DNA of 64,000 bases from an uncultured Flavobacteriales bacterium (GTDB lineage: Bacteria > Bacteroidota > Bacteroidia > Flavobacteriales_F > PHOS-HE28): assembly GCA_937872175.1 (NCBI GenBank), contig CALMPI010000036.1, positions 1 through 64,000 of the forward strand. Reading direction: 5' to 3'. The position numbers were made by a program, and so were the translations under genes. The first letter of the stretch is position 1. Each line of letters starts with the position of its first letter. The notes beneath the pieces are model-generated. The model was given only the letters and a program-made list of their open reading frames with translations, was not told the origin of the DNA and made no database searches. This document shows, piece by piece, positions 9,007-17,948 of this stretch.

Positions 9007-11061
9007 TCATTTCCGACTGAAGCGCGCCACCCGGCCGTTGCCCCGAATGACGTAGGCCCCGCTGCGCAAGGGGGTGAGGTCGAGCTCGTCGGTTCCGCCA
9101 TCGAGCCGGGCGACCAGGACCACGCGACCGGAGGCATCCAACACCTCCACGGGGACACTGCGGCCCGCATCGCCCAGACCGGTGATGTACAGGACCTCTT
9201 CCGCTGGCACAGGTGCAAGTCGTAGTCCTGCGGCCGCACGATCGGTGGTGCCGACCATGTTCTCCGGGGACACGCGGAGCAACGCATGAGCGGTGGCGTT
9301 CACGGCCCATATGCGGCCGTCAGGACCGAGCTTCACACCCATGAGACCGGGTGCACCAGTGGGCACACGGCCCAGTTCCACGGCGGGGGGGCTGGAGATG
9401 TCGTAGATGATGAGCTCACCGGACGCGTGATCGCTCACCACCATGCGGTCGCCCACCACATCGATGCCCGCAGGCTGGACCAGCCCGCTGCTCACGATCA
9501 CCTCCCAGGTATAGCCGCTCACCGTGCTGTACTCCACATAGTTCTCCCATGGGCCGAAGGTGGCCGGGCCGCTGACGGCGCCGGAACGGATGTCCATTCG
9601 AAGTACGCGCTGGCCTCCGTGATCCACCACATACAGCCATCCGCTGGTCTTGTCCAACACGCAGTGGCTCACCACATGTTCGTTCGGATCACGGGTGATC
9701 GTGAAGTCGGAATATCTGCGGATGATGGCATCTCCATGGTAGTTGTTCCCGGGGCCATGATCTTCGCGGAAGTCGTTCATCACGATGTCGCCATTGTAGC
9801 CGTCCACCACCCAGAAGCGGTTCCATTGCTCATGCGCGATGCCCTGGCTGTTGGGGTTCACGTGCAGCATGTCCAGGTGGCTCCCGAGCGGCCCGAAGAT
9901 GCCTTGCGCATAGATGGCCGGGTCGCTGCTCCACAGGCTGGGACCCGTGAACGGGTCCCCACCGTTCTGATTGGCATCGAAAATGCCCGGGCTGGTGGCG
10001 AAGTTGTCGTTATCGGCGAAGGCGATCCCGGTGGGCAGGCTCATGAAGTGCCAGTTATTGGGGTCCTCCTGCATCAGCCAGGTCATTCCGGGCTGCCCCA
10101 CGTTGGTGAACTTCACCGTGCTGCCTCCGCTCTGCTCGGTGTCCTTGTTGATCACCCACAGCTCATTGCGGGAAAGGTCGGGGTGGAAATCCAGGTCCCT
10201 GGGTACGAGAAGGTCCTGATCGGAATCTGCGATCGCCTCGACCACCGGTAAGCCGACGAGGTACTGGTCGAGGATGTTGGGGATCGGTTCGTTCACGAGC
10301 GTGGATGAGGTCGCGAGGTCATTGGCAGGAGCCATGTCGGAGCCGCCATTGATGTTGCTGGCCCAGACCTCCAGCGTGAAGGTGCCTGAGGATGTGGGCA
10401 CCCAGGGCGTGGCATGCTCGAACTCGAGCACATCGCCTGCCTGCAGGTTCACGGAGCCCACGCTCTGCACCACCGGAGCACCGCCATTGATGCGGTAGTT
10501 GAGATCGAAGGAGGTCACCGGATCGGTCCCGAGGCTGGCCACCGTGCCGATGACCCGAACCGGCTCATCGCGGAAAGCATAGAGCGCCGTGGTCAGCCCG
10601 GTGACGCTCATGTCCCGCGCCACTGGGAGCTCGGCCACGAAGCTGAAGGTCTCCCCGTCGCCCGTGCCGACGAAGTTGGCGATGTTCACGCCCTGCACCA
10701 GGACGGAAAAGCTCAATCCCGCATCGCCCCAGTCATCGGCCCAGAAGATGTCGAAGGTGGCACCCTGGGTCAGACAGAACGGGCCCTCCGTGATGGTGAG
10801 GTTGTTGCCGTACCCACCCGGTTGTTGCTGCTGGGCACCAGCCCCGCCGCACCCCACGAGTGGATTCCCTCCGCTGAAAATGGTGCCGTTGCCACAGGCC
10901 GAACCACCGGGGAGCAGTTCCCAGTAGGTCTCATAGCCGTAAGCATCGGTGATCACCTCGATGACGACCTCAAGTTCACCCACCGGACATTGGGCGAACG
11001 CCTTCGACCCAAGAAGAAAGGTAACGGCGACGGCGAGGCCGCGATGAAAGAGCATGTTCAT
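9007..11061 (-). CDS. Secreted NHL-like beta-propeller protein with T9SS tail
   Basis: 684 residues. The ATG at 11061 lies 6 nt after a TAGTTTCG box; a second in-frame ATG follows two codons later. The signal peptide is 'MNMLFHRG...GSKAFAQ'. Residues ~25-150 resemble a glycine/cysteine-rich domain of the kind in which 'ADDWGDAG' acts as a turn motif. Residues ~155-260 look CARDB-like. Residues ~280-590 form an NHL-like propeller ('LDKTSGWLYVVDHGGQRVLR', 'GLVQPAGIDVVGDRMVVSDH', 'LMGVKLGPDGRIWAVNA'). The last ~75 residues ('LRLAPVPAEEVLYI...DASGRVV...SGAYVI') are a T9SS type A sorting domain. The substrate is not evident; it could bind or oxidise an extracellular ligand. Confidence 0.82.
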   Translation of the reverse strand: MNMLFHRGLAVAVTFLLGSKAFAQCPVGELEVVIEVITDAYGYETYWELLPGGSACGNGTIFSGGNPLVGCGGAGAQQQQPGGYGNNLTITEGPFCLTQGATFDIFWADDWGDAGLSFSVLVQGVNIANFVGTGDGETFSFVAELPVARDMSVTGLTTALYAFRDEPVRVIGTVASLGTDPVTSFDLNYRINGGAPVVQSVGSVNLQAGDVLEFEHATPWVPTSSGTFTLEVWASNINGGSDMAPANDLATSSTLVNEPIPNILDQYLVGLPVVEAIADSDQDLLVPRDLDFHPDLSRNELWVINKDTEQSGGSTVKFTNVGQPGMTWLMQEDPNNWHFMSLPTGIAFADNDNFATSPGIFDANQNGGDPFTGPSLWSSDPAIYAQGIFGPLGSHLDMLHVNPNSQGIAHEQWNRFWVVDGYNGDIVMNDFREDHGPGNNYHGDAIIRRYSDFTITRDPNEHVVSHCVLDKTSGWLYVVDHGGQRVLRMDIRSGAVSGPATFGPWENYVEYSTVSGYTWEVIVSSGLVQPAGIDVVGDRMVVSDHASGELIIYDISSPPAVELGRVPTGAPGLMGVKLGPDGRIWAVNATAHALLRVSPENMVGTTDRAAAGLRLAPVPAEEVLYITGLGDAGRSVPVEVLDASGRVVLVARLDGGTDELDLTPLRSGAYVIRGNGRVARFSRK

Positions 11062-11067
11062 GATGGA

Positions 11068-11075
11068 CGAAACTA
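11068..11075 (-). promoter_or_regulatory. -7 box (TAGTTTCG)
   Basis: Ends 6 nt before the ATG at 11061, so a transcript would be almost leaderless. Confidence 0.5.
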
Positions 11076-11096
11076 ATGCACCCTGGTCCAAGGACC

Positions 11097-11147
11097 GGCC
11101 AGGGATCGACAGAACATTGGGTTCCCTCCTTGAACCGATCCCTGACC
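11097..11147 (-). terminator. Long hairpin after the second lysyl-oxidase gene
   Basis: GGCCAGGGATCG (11097-11108) pairs with CGATCCCTGACC (11136-11147), 11 of 12 positions, with a 27-nt loop. It lies 16 bp past the stop at 11164 and in front of the next gene's promoter. Confidence 0.55.
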
Positions 11148-11163
11148 GCCCTTGTTCGCTGGC

Positions 11164-11883
11164 TCAGGGCAACTGCTCCACGCGCACGGCCGTGGGCACC
11201 GTGCCTCCAATGTTCACCAGGATCGGATCGCGATCGTTCGCACTGCCGGCGTATTTCACCACCCCGCTCATGTTCACATCCTCGCGGTAGTAGCCGAACG
11301 CCACCGATGTGGGGGTGTTGCCGCCCACCACGTTCAGAATGGGGTCGCGATCGTTGCTCGATCCGGCATACTTCAGGCTGCCGTCGCGCACCACATTACC
11401 GGCCCAGAGCAGTTGCACGGCACCGGTGCTCTTGCGGGCCTGCGCCCCCCAGGTGGCCGTGCCCGGTGAACGAAGGTCCACCGTCACCGGGGTACCTGAC
11501 AAGGACGGCGCGGAGGCCGTCATCGCACCCAAGTGGTTGCGATGGCGCACGGCCACATGGTAATTCCCCGGCGGCGCGTTCAGGACAACGTTGCTCACGC
11601 CGTCCACACCCACGATGTCACCGTCGCGTTGCAGCAACGCACATCGCGTGGCCAGGATGCTCGACGGGGTCACCGCGCTCCGCAGCTCCACCAGCACCCA
11701 ATCCACGATGGCATCGTGACCCGTGACGTCGAGCACGCCGCCCACAAGCTGTTCGCCACCCCCGCCCCCAGCCTGCACGTACCCCAGCGCCGTGTACGGC
11801 TCGGAGGCCGGGATCAGGGCCGAGGTCCTCAGGTCGTCGCGCATCAGACCCGTGCCCGTGTCGTAGGAGCCCTCCAGGAAGAC
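11164..11883 (-). repeat. Shared C-terminal module, copy 3 of 4
   Basis: Contains 'GLMRDDLR', 'NYHVAVRHRNHLGAM', 'KYAGSSNDRDPIL', 'KYAGSANDRDPIL' and ends VEQLP. Confidence 0.85.
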
Positions 11884-14646
11884 CTTCGGGGCCAGGGTCA
11901 GCACGTTGCTCACCGCCACACATCCGTTATCCACACGGGTGATCACATTGTTGGCCTGGTCGTTCACGATATCGGTGACGTGGGCGATGCATATCTGCGA
12001 TCCGGTGAGGGACAGGTAGTTGATCCGGACGAGCGGCACATAACTGGTGTTCTTGGCCAGGGTACTGTCCAGGTAGCTCAGGCCGATCACCTTCGTGCCA
12101 CCCAGCGAAGAGGATACGCTGATATCGCCCTGAAGGGAAGGCACGAGGTTCTGCACGCTCTGGATGGTCAGACCGGAGACCTCGAACTCATAGCCCAGCA
12201 CGCGGCAATCCGGGTTCTTCATGTGGATGTCCACCGTCCCGTTGACCTGGTCGAACGCACCGATCGCGAGGCTTACCGTGTCCAGCGAGCTCAGCCAGCC
12301 CCGCGGGAAGTCGCACCACGGATGATAATGGATCTGGTGGGGCGACTGGTCATGGGCGTCCTGGGTGCTGTAACAGTTCACCATCAGCGCGGCATCCGTG
12401 ACCGTCACCTCACCATCGCCGTTCAGGTCCGTGCACGCGGTGGTGGACACATCGTTGCCATGGATGCCCTGCACATAGGCCTGTGCATCGGGCTGGGTCT
12501 GGAAGCCGTCGCTGGTCAGGTCCCCGGTCCTCGTCGTGCCTGCGCATTGTCCTGTGCAGTCAAGCACCGCATCCCCATAGGGTTGACCGAGGCAATCCGT
12601 ATACGTCGGGCAGTTGCCCACCACGCTGAAGGAAGGCACGTTCTGTCCGTTGCGCGTGATCTGGATGCACACCTGGGCGTAGTTGTTCGCGTAGTTCTGT
12701 TCATGGCGGCCCAGCGCATCGGGGGCCTGCTGCCAGTTCGTTCGCAACACCAGGGTGTACTTGCCCGCCGGCACGTCCGTGATGTCGATCCAGTTGCAGG
12801 TGGTGCCGCTGCCATAGATGTCGTAGCAGCCCTTGCTGATCCCCATGTTGCTGCATCCGAACTGGCCCGTATTGCCCGGATAGCACCCCACGTCGATGAC
12901 GCAGAAGCCGTTCTTGAAGCCTACGGGGATCTTGTTGCCCAGGGTATCGAAGAGGATGTAATCCGCGTAGCCGGCGTAGTGGGCATGGCCGTGGCAGTTG
13001 TTGAAGTCGAACATCTGCGGCTGGGCGCTCGGGCTGCCGATGTAGTAGTCCGTGGTGCCGATGTTCTCGATGCGGGTGGTGAATCGCAGCACATACCGCT
13101 GGCCCAGGCCCTTGGTGCATCCCTCGACGGGGGCGCAGGCATCGGTGATGTTCACCGTGGCCAGGTTCAGGCTGCTCTGCAGCGCGCTCTGGCTCATGAT
13201 CAGGTCCGGACCATCGGGGCAGGCCGGGTCACCGGGCGCGATACAACATCCCACGCAGGGGATGGTGGCCAGCGGTTCGTAGTTGCAGGAACCGGGATCC
13301 GTGCAGCCTTCCACCGGGCCGTTGTAGATGATCTCGAAAGTGACGCTCGAACAGCTGCCCCCGTTGGTGCCCACCCGGAGGTGATGCGTGACGCCGGCGG
13401 GCATGTTGGCGTTCACCACCGCCTGCAGACCACAACCACCGTCGTTGTCGTCCCCGAAGGTGGCCCCTTCGATCCCCGGCTGGGGATTCACCAGGTTGCA
13501 GGTCATGTCGTACAGCCAGAGCTTGGTGTCACAGGTGTTGAGGCCGCAGGTGGTGATGGTGTAGGAACCCGGCTGGGCCGGGGTGAAATCGTACCAGTAC
13601 TCCACGCTGGGTGCCGTGTGCTGCCCGAGACCGATCGGGATCGCCTCCGTACAACTGAACCCGGGTGGGCAATTGAACACGGTCTCCTCATACTGGGCGT
13701 ACTGCCCTCCTTCCACGATCAGCGCACCGTCCAGGAACACGGCGTATCCACCATAGCCATAGGAGGGGTGGTAGATGCCGTCCCCGGCCGTGTCGTTGAT
13801 GCGGAACACCAAGCAGGTGCCCGCTGGCACACAGACCGTGGTGCCGGTGAATGTCCCGCTGGCAAGGACCACGTTGGTGGCGCCGTTCTTCAGGGTCCAG
13901 GAGATCTCGCCCGGGTAGTTGTCCGCCACCAGGTCGATGCGCACCCGTTGCTGACCTGACGGGCAGCTGTAGTCGCACGTTCCGTTGTTGATGTTGACCC
14001 CCGCACCGTAGTTCGCCGCGGTAGGCTCGTTGCAACCGAACACGGGGATGAGGTTGCCCACGACCACGTCGTCCACGGCGATATCACTGAGCTCGCCCGT
14101 GCCCGTCACGGCCCGGAAACGCACCCGCACGTTGGTCTGTCCCGCCCACGGGGCCAGGTCCAACCAGCCTTGCTTCCAATACCGACCTTGGTCGCCCGAG
14201 GCCGTCCACAGCCCGGAATGGATCGTGCCGTTCACGTTCAGATCCACGTACAGGGCACCCATCTGCGCACCTTTCATGTGGTACCAGAACGTGAGATAGG
14301 GTGAGGCCAGGCTGCTGATGTTGTAGCACGGCGACTGCACGATGGCCGTTTTGTTCGGGGACGCGGTGGAACCCGTGGCCTCCACGTACAGGTACTTGCC
14401 CGAGGTATTGTTGGAAGTGTGATCACCGATGGGACCGGTGGCCGCTGTGGGCGTGCCATTGTTGTCCGCGAACCAGTCCAGGTCATCCGTGGTGAGGTTC
14501 GTCCAGTTGTTCACGAAAGTGCCGGGTGTCCCCACCGTGAAGCCCGTGAAGGCCTCGGTGGACGGAAAGGTGGTGACACACTGGCCGAACGATGCGGAGG
14601 GCACGAGTGGAGCGGCAAAGCCTGCCGCCAGAAGCAGATGGCGCAT
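11164..14646 (-). CDS. Multidomain secreted lysyl oxidase-like protein with dockerin/cohesin-like region and EQLP module
   Basis: 1160 residues; signal peptide 'MRHLLLAAGFAAPLVPSASFGQ'. In order: a MAM-like domain (~22-200, 'WYHMKGAQMGALYVDL'), a second lectin-like region with 'CSG/CPSGQQRVRI', a PPC-like region (~335-440), and a Cys motif 'CTDPGSCNYEP'. A lysyl oxidase domain follows (~505-665) with copper ligands H552, H554 and H556 in 'NCHGHAHYAGYADY', cofactor K578 in 'GFKNGFC' and Y611 in 'GCYDIYGSG', plus the near-exact 'WIDITDVPAGKY'. A dockerin-like pair ('GDLTSDGFQTQPDA', 'TDLNGDGEVTVTDAALMV') and a cohesin-like beta domain come next, then the shared 239-residue module ending EQLP. 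Known LOX enzymes deaminate lysine in extracellular protein; that role here is inferred from the intact residues. It is similar to, but larger than, the LOX protein at 873-3422. Confidence 0.88.
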   Translation of the reverse strand: MRHLLLAAGFAAPLVPSASFGQCVTTFPSTEAFTGFTVGTPGTFVNNWTNLTTDDLDWFADNNGTPTAATGPIGDHTSNNTSGKYLYVEATGSTASPNKTAIVQSPCYNISSLASPYLTFWYHMKGAQMGALYVDLNVNGTIHSGLWTASGDQGRYWKQGWLDLAPWAGQTNVRVRFRAVTGTGELSDIAVDDVVVGNLIPVFGCNEPTAANYGAGVNINNGTCDYSCPSGQQRVRIDLVADNYPGEISWTLKNGATNVVLASGTFTGTTVCVPAGTCLVFRINDTAGDGIYHPSYGYGGYAVFLDGALIVEGGQYAQYEETVFNCPPGFSCTEAIPIGLGQHTAPSVEYWYDFTPAQPGSYTITTCGLNTCDTKLWLYDMTCNLVNPQPGIEGATFGDDNDGGCGLQAVVNANMPAGVTHHLRVGTNGGSCSSVTFEIIYNGPVEGCTDPGSCNYEPLATIPCVGCCIAPGDPACPDGPDLIMSQSALQSSLNLATVNITDACAPVEGCTKGLGQRYVLRFTTRIENIGTTDYYIGSPSAQPQMFDFNNCHGHAHYAGYADYILFDTLGNKIPVGFKNGFCVIDVGCYPGNTGQFGCSNMGISKGCYDIYGSGTTCNWIDITDVPAGKYTLVLRTNWQQAPDALGRHEQNYANNYAQVCIQITRNGQNVPSFSVVGNCPTYTDCLGQPYGDAVLDCTGQCAGTTRTGDLTSDGFQTQPDAQAYVQGIHGNDVSTTACTDLNGDGEVTVTDAALMVNCYSTQDAHDQSPHQIHYHPWCDFPRGWLSSLDTVSLAIGAFDQVNGTVDIHMKNPDCRVLGYEFEVSGLTIQSVQNLVPSLQGDISVSSSLGGTKVIGLSYLDSTLAKNTSYVPLVRINYLSLTGSQICIAHVTDIVNDQANNVITRVDNGCVAVSNVLTLAPKVFLEGSYDTGTGLMRDDLRTSALIPASEPYTALGYVQAGGGGGEQLVGGVLDVTGHDAIVDWVLVELRSAVTPSSILATRCALLQRDGDIVGVDGVSNVVLNAPPGNYHVAVRHRNHLGAMTASAPSLSGTPVTVDLRSPGTATWGAQARKSTGAVQLLWAGNVVRDGSLKYAGSSNDRDPILNVVGGNTPTSVAFGYYREDVNMSGVVKYAGSANDRDPILVNIGGTVPTAVRVEQLP

Positions 14647-14663
14647 GGTATCGGAATGGTCCG

Positions 14664-14671
14664 GTAAGATA
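14664..14671 (-). promoter_or_regulatory. Possible -7 box (TATCTTAC)
   Basis: 17 bp before the ATG at 14646; last two bases differ from the TAnnTTTG/TTGC forms. Confidence 0.35.
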
Positions 14672-14690
14672 GGGAAGCTTGAAGGCTCGG

Positions 14691-15410
14691 CTACGGGAGC
14701 TGCTCCTGTCGGGTGGTCGTGGGCACGGATCCGCCGATGTTCACCAGGATGGGGTCCCGGTCGTTCGAGGCACCGGCGTATTTCGCCACTCCGTCCAGGT
14801 TGACGTCCGTACCCAAATATCCAGCCGTCGTGGCCGTGGGGACCGCTCCGCCCACGGCCACCAGGATCTGGTCGCGGTCATTGGCGCTCCCGGTGTAGCG
14901 CAGCCGATCGTCGCGCAGGGCGTTGCCGGCCCAGAGAACAGAGACACCCGCCACCTCCTTGGCCGCCTCGCTCCCGTACAGCACGGTGCCCGATCGAAGG
15001 TCCACGGTGCGCGCGCCGATGGCCATGTGCACGGGTTGGGCGGTCATCACGCCCAAGTGGTTGCGGTGGCGCAGGGCCACGTGCCAGGGCCCGGGCGCCA
15101 GGCCGAACCGCACCGGTCCGCTCCCGTCCGCGGCCACCACATCACCATCCCGCTGCAGGATCGCGCTTGTCGAGGCCACCACGACGGCCGGGCTGCCCGG
15201 GTCGCGGACCTCGACCAGCACCCAGTCCACGATGGCATCGGGACCGGTGATGCTCAACATGGAGGGCTGAACGGTCTCCCCTCCCCCACCACCTGTGTGC
15301 ACATACCCGAGCGCGGAATAGGGCTCGGAGAGCGGCAACACCCCCTGCGCGCGGAGGTCATCGCGCATCATACCGTCCAGGGCCTCGTAGGGCCCCTCCA
15401 GGAAGGCCTT
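14691..15410 (-). repeat. Shared C-terminal module, copy 4 of 4
   Basis: Contains 'GMMRDDLR', 'PWHVALRHRNHLGVM', 'RYTGSANDRDQIL' and 'KYAGASNDRDPIL', ending QEQLP. Confidence 0.85.
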
Positions 15411-16631
15411 GAGCTGGACGCCCACCCGGGGACGCAGCACGAAGAGGCCCTCACCCAGCCCGCTCACCGCCACGATGCCGCTCTCGAAGAAGGGGTAATT
15501 GCCCCAGGCCCCGTTGTACGAAGCACCATCGTTCGGCAGGTAGGTGTCAAAATGCGCTACCGGCGTCAGCGTGCCTGTGCTGACCCCGGCCGTGTCGAGG
15601 ATCCGCAGTCCGCTGGTGTAGTTGCTCGCGTAGACCGCGCCGCGATGGACGTACAGATTGTGGTCCACACTGGCGATCGGGGCCGTGTACGCGCCCAGAA
15701 GAACGGGGGCATCCACGTTCAGGAGGTCGAAGATCCGTGTGCGCGTTCCGTGCCCGAAGAACCCTTCGTCACCCTCGTCGTTCATCAGCAGATAACGATG
15801 ATCCTCCGTGAGCCAGCCCTGATGGCTGATGCGCGCCCCGGAATAGGTGATCGTGGCCAGCGTGGTCATGTCCGTCTTGTCCGTCACATCCACGATGGTG
15901 ATCTTGTCCGGGGTGCCCGAGTGGAAGTTGAAGCTCAACTGCTTCCCCTGATGATCCTGGTCGGGCCCCGCATAGGTGTACACCACGTTCTCGTGGATGT
16001 ACCCGTCCACCGTGTGCGTGCCCACGAGGGTGGGCGTCAACGGATCGCTGACATCGAAGACCGTGAGGCCGCCGTTGTTGATGCTGGTGGTGCCCACCGC
16101 GTAGACGTACTGATGCTGCTTGTCCGCGTACAGGGTATGGCTGTTGCCGACCACGCCTGTCCATGCATCCTCGGTGAAGACCACCGGCGGGTTCGGCACG
16201 TTGCGCAGTCGGGTGAGGTCGAACACCTGCAGACCGTGCCCCGCCAGCTCGGACCCGATGTAACACCAGTTGCCTGCCACGTCCACGTCACGCCAGAGGT
16301 TGCTCGTGGGGAAATGGCTCGGCAGGTTGCCGATGCGCACCGGCGCCGTTGGCACGGTGACATCGACGAAAGCGGTGCCGTTGTTGAGGCCGATGAGGAC
16401 GTACTCCCGCCCGGTCAGGGGATCGGTCCAGCCCCAGAGATCGGCCGCATTGGGCTGTGGACCGGTCGCCCCCAACTGCGCCAAGGTCATGTGCGCCAGC
16501 AGGTCGATGTGCTCACAGGGATACGCACCGGCGAGGCCGTTGACGCACGGTGTTTGGGCCAAGGCGGCCGATCCGCTCCACAGCGGAGCGATCAGGGCCG
16601 CGGAAAGAAGGACGGGCGATGACCGGAGCAT
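14691..16631 (-). CDS. Choice-of-anchor-B / LVIVD-repeat secreted protein with EQLP module
   Basis: 646 residues from the ATG at 16629-16631, which gives the signal peptide 'MLRSSPVLLSAALIAPLWSGSAALAQ'; a further-upstream start at 16676 would overlap the preceding gene and spoil it. The main body (~40-395) is an LVIVD-type propeller: 'GLTVFDVSDPLTPTLVGTH', 'DKITIVDVTDKTDM', 'RTRIFDLLNVDAPVLLGAY', 'GLRILDTAGVS'. This is the pattern of the choice-of-anchor B family, whose members carry alternative C-terminal anchors. Here the anchor is the shared ~239-residue module ending EQLP, which supports a sorting or anchoring role for that module. It starts 28 bp after the T9SS gene upstream with no promoter box between, so the two are probably co-transcribed. 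Its biochemical role is unknown. Confidence 0.88.
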   Translation of the reverse strand: MLRSSPVLLSAALIAPLWSGSAALAQTPCVNGLAGAYPCEHIDLLAHMTLAQLGATGPQPNAADLWGWTDPLTGREYVLIGLNNGTAFVDVTVPTAPVRIGNLPSHFPTSNLWRDVDVAGNWCYIGSELAGHGLQVFDLTRLRNVPNPPVVFTEDAWTGVVGNSHTLYADKQHQYVYAVGTTSINNGGLTVFDVSDPLTPTLVGTHTVDGYIHENVVYTYAGPDQDHQGKQLSFNFHSGTPDKITIVDVTDKTDMTTLATITYSGARISHQGWLTEDHRYLLMNDEGDEGFFGHGTRTRIFDLLNVDAPVLLGAYTAPIASVDHNLYVHRGAVYASNYTSGLRILDTAGVSTGTLTPVAHFDTYLPNDGASYNGAWGNYPFFESGIVAVSGLGEGLFVLRPRVGVQLKAFLEGPYEALDGMMRDDLRAQGVLPLSEPYSALGYVHTGGGGGETVQPSMLSITGPDAIVDWVLVEVRDPGSPAVVVASTSAILQRDGDVVAADGSGPVRFGLAPGPWHVALRHRNHLGVMTAQPVHMAIGARTVDLRSGTVLYGSEAAKEVAGVSVLWAGNALRDDRLRYTGSANDRDQILVAVGGAVPTATTAGYLGTDVNLDGVAKYAGASNDRDPILVNIGGSVPTTTRQEQLP

Positions 16632-16659
16632 GCGGCCGGGATCGTGAACCGGTCGGCGA

Positions 16660-17442
16660 TCAGCGCAGAACGACACGTTCGGTGCTCACCTGACCGTCGC
16701 TGGTGAGGCGCACCATGTACGTGCCGCGCTCCAGGCCGGCCACATCCACCGGGAAGCGCACTGCTCCGCGACCCGTGATGCGGTCGGCACGCACCAAGCG
16801 CCCCGAGGCATCCAGCCACTCCACGAGCGCGACCTGGACGTCGGCAGGGATGTTCAGATCGAGCATCACCGGACCGGCCGACGGATTCGGGTGCACGGAG
16901 AAGCCGGCGCCAAGGGTCCCCTCCACACGCACGCCGGTGTTCAACTGATAGATCACACCGGTCCGGTCCTGGCCGTTCAAGGACACGTAGTAGTCGCCGT
17001 TGTTGTTGACATCGCCCGTCCAGCTGTCGTTCACGATCTCGAAGAACGATGTGCCGTTCACCACGGGGATCGTCATCAGCACGACCTCATTGCCCGCGGT
17101 CCAGTTCTCGCCGAAGGCGCTGAGGGCATTGGTACCGAAGCCGGCGAAGATCTGGTAGCGGTACCCCCCGGCATCGGTCTCCGGTCCGGACTTGATCACG
17201 GGCATGTACAGGCTCACCGGCGTCACTTGGGCCACCTGGTCGAGGTTCGCGCCGGAGGCTGCATCCCAGCGGATGGTGAAGACGATGCTGGCGAAGAACT
17301 CATCGAAGTCGCCATCGGGCCTCACCCGCACCTCGAGCTCGCTCGCACCGTTATCGACCAGGGTGATGTCCACCATTGGCAACTGGGCCCAGGTGATGGA
17401 GGAGAGGGAAAGGGCCAGTGCGGGAAGGAGGGTGCGCAGCAT
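16660..17442 (-). CDS. Secreted protein with T9SS type A sorting domain
   Basis: 260 residues from the ATG at 17440-17442. The open frame extends upstream, but only this start gives a signal peptide ('MLRTLLPALALSLSSITWAQ'). Residues ~20-170 are paralogous to the truncated protein at the left edge ('VDITLVDNG.SELEVRVRPD', 'SIVFTIRWDAASGANLD'), and both have 'DYYVSLNGQDRT'-like ends. Unlike that paralogue, it lacks the 39-residue Cys repeats and goes straight into a T9SS tail ('FSVHPNPSAGPVML...DASGRLV...GTYMVRL'). The function is unknown. It is first in a probable two-gene unit with the choice-of-anchor-B gene. Confidence 0.85.
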   Translation of the reverse strand: MLRTLLPALALSLSSITWAQLPMVDITLVDNGASELEVRVRPDGDFDEFFASIVFTIRWDAASGANLDQVAQVTPVSLYMPVIKSGPETDAGGYRYQIFAGFGTNALSAFGENWTAGNEVVLMTIPVVNGTSFFEIVNDSWTGDVNNNGDYYVSLNGQDRTGVIYQLNTGVRVEGTLGAGFSVHPNPSAGPVMLDLNIPADVQVALVEWLDASGRLVRADRITGRGAVRFPVDVAGLERGTYMVRLTSDGQVSTERVVLR

Positions 17443-17475
17443 GATCGTGATGGCCGGCGATCGGTACCGGCGTCC

Positions 17476-17483
17476 CAAAGGTA
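17476..17483 (-). promoter_or_regulatory. -7 box (TACCTTTG)
   Basis: Consensus TAnnTTTG, 33 bp before the ATG at 17442. Confidence 0.5.
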
Positions 17484-17507
17484 GTCGGGGGAACGATCCG
17501 CGCGACC

Positions 17508-17948
17508 TCACCAGAGGCCCGGTACCAGCCGGGCGATGCCGCGCATCCGATCCCCGCGCTCCGGAAAGGCCGCCGCCATGGCCCGCTCCTCGACCCGGAC
17601 CTTGATCACGATCACCGGCAGCAGCAGCGCGGCGAACGCGGAATGCAGTCCGATGGGCGGAGCGGAGCCCGCGGCGGCGGCGGCCAGCAGGACCGCGAGG
17701 TACATCGGATGCCGCACCCAGCGGTAGGGGCCACCCACAATGAGGCGCGCGCCGGGCCGTGGTTCGGGGAACACGCTGAAGGTGCGCCCTCCCATGGCGA
17801 GGATGGCCCAGCACACCAGCAGGAGCGACGCGGCGATGAGGAGGAGCCGGAGCGCACCCAGCGCGGACCATGGCGCCGACAGCACCAGGCCGGAAAGCAG
17901 GGTGAACTGCAGCACAACAAGGGTGAACGAGCGCAGCGGGCGCTTCAC
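17508..17948 (-). CDS. Isoprenylcysteine carboxyl methyltransferase-like membrane protein
   Basis: 146 residues from a GTG whose bases overlap the TGA of the moxR-like gene (GTGA), a translational-coupling arrangement; a longer frame from 18095 would sit inside moxR and has no membrane-protein look. Four hydrophobic segments are visible. The core 'GGPYRWVRHPMYLAVL' followed by a late 'VEERAM...F' matches the ICMT/PEMT-type SAM-dependent methyltransferase fold (R-HP-Y and E motifs). Bacterial members methylate varied small or lipid substrates, so the substrate here is unknown. Confidence 0.8.
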   Translation of the reverse strand: MKRPLRSFTLVVLQFTLLSGLVLSAPWSALGALRLLLIAASLLLVCWAILAMGGRTFSVFPEPRPGARLIVGGPYRWVRHPMYLAVLLAAAAAGSAPPIGLHSAFAALLLPVIVIKVRVEERAMAAAFPERGDRMRGIARLVPGLW

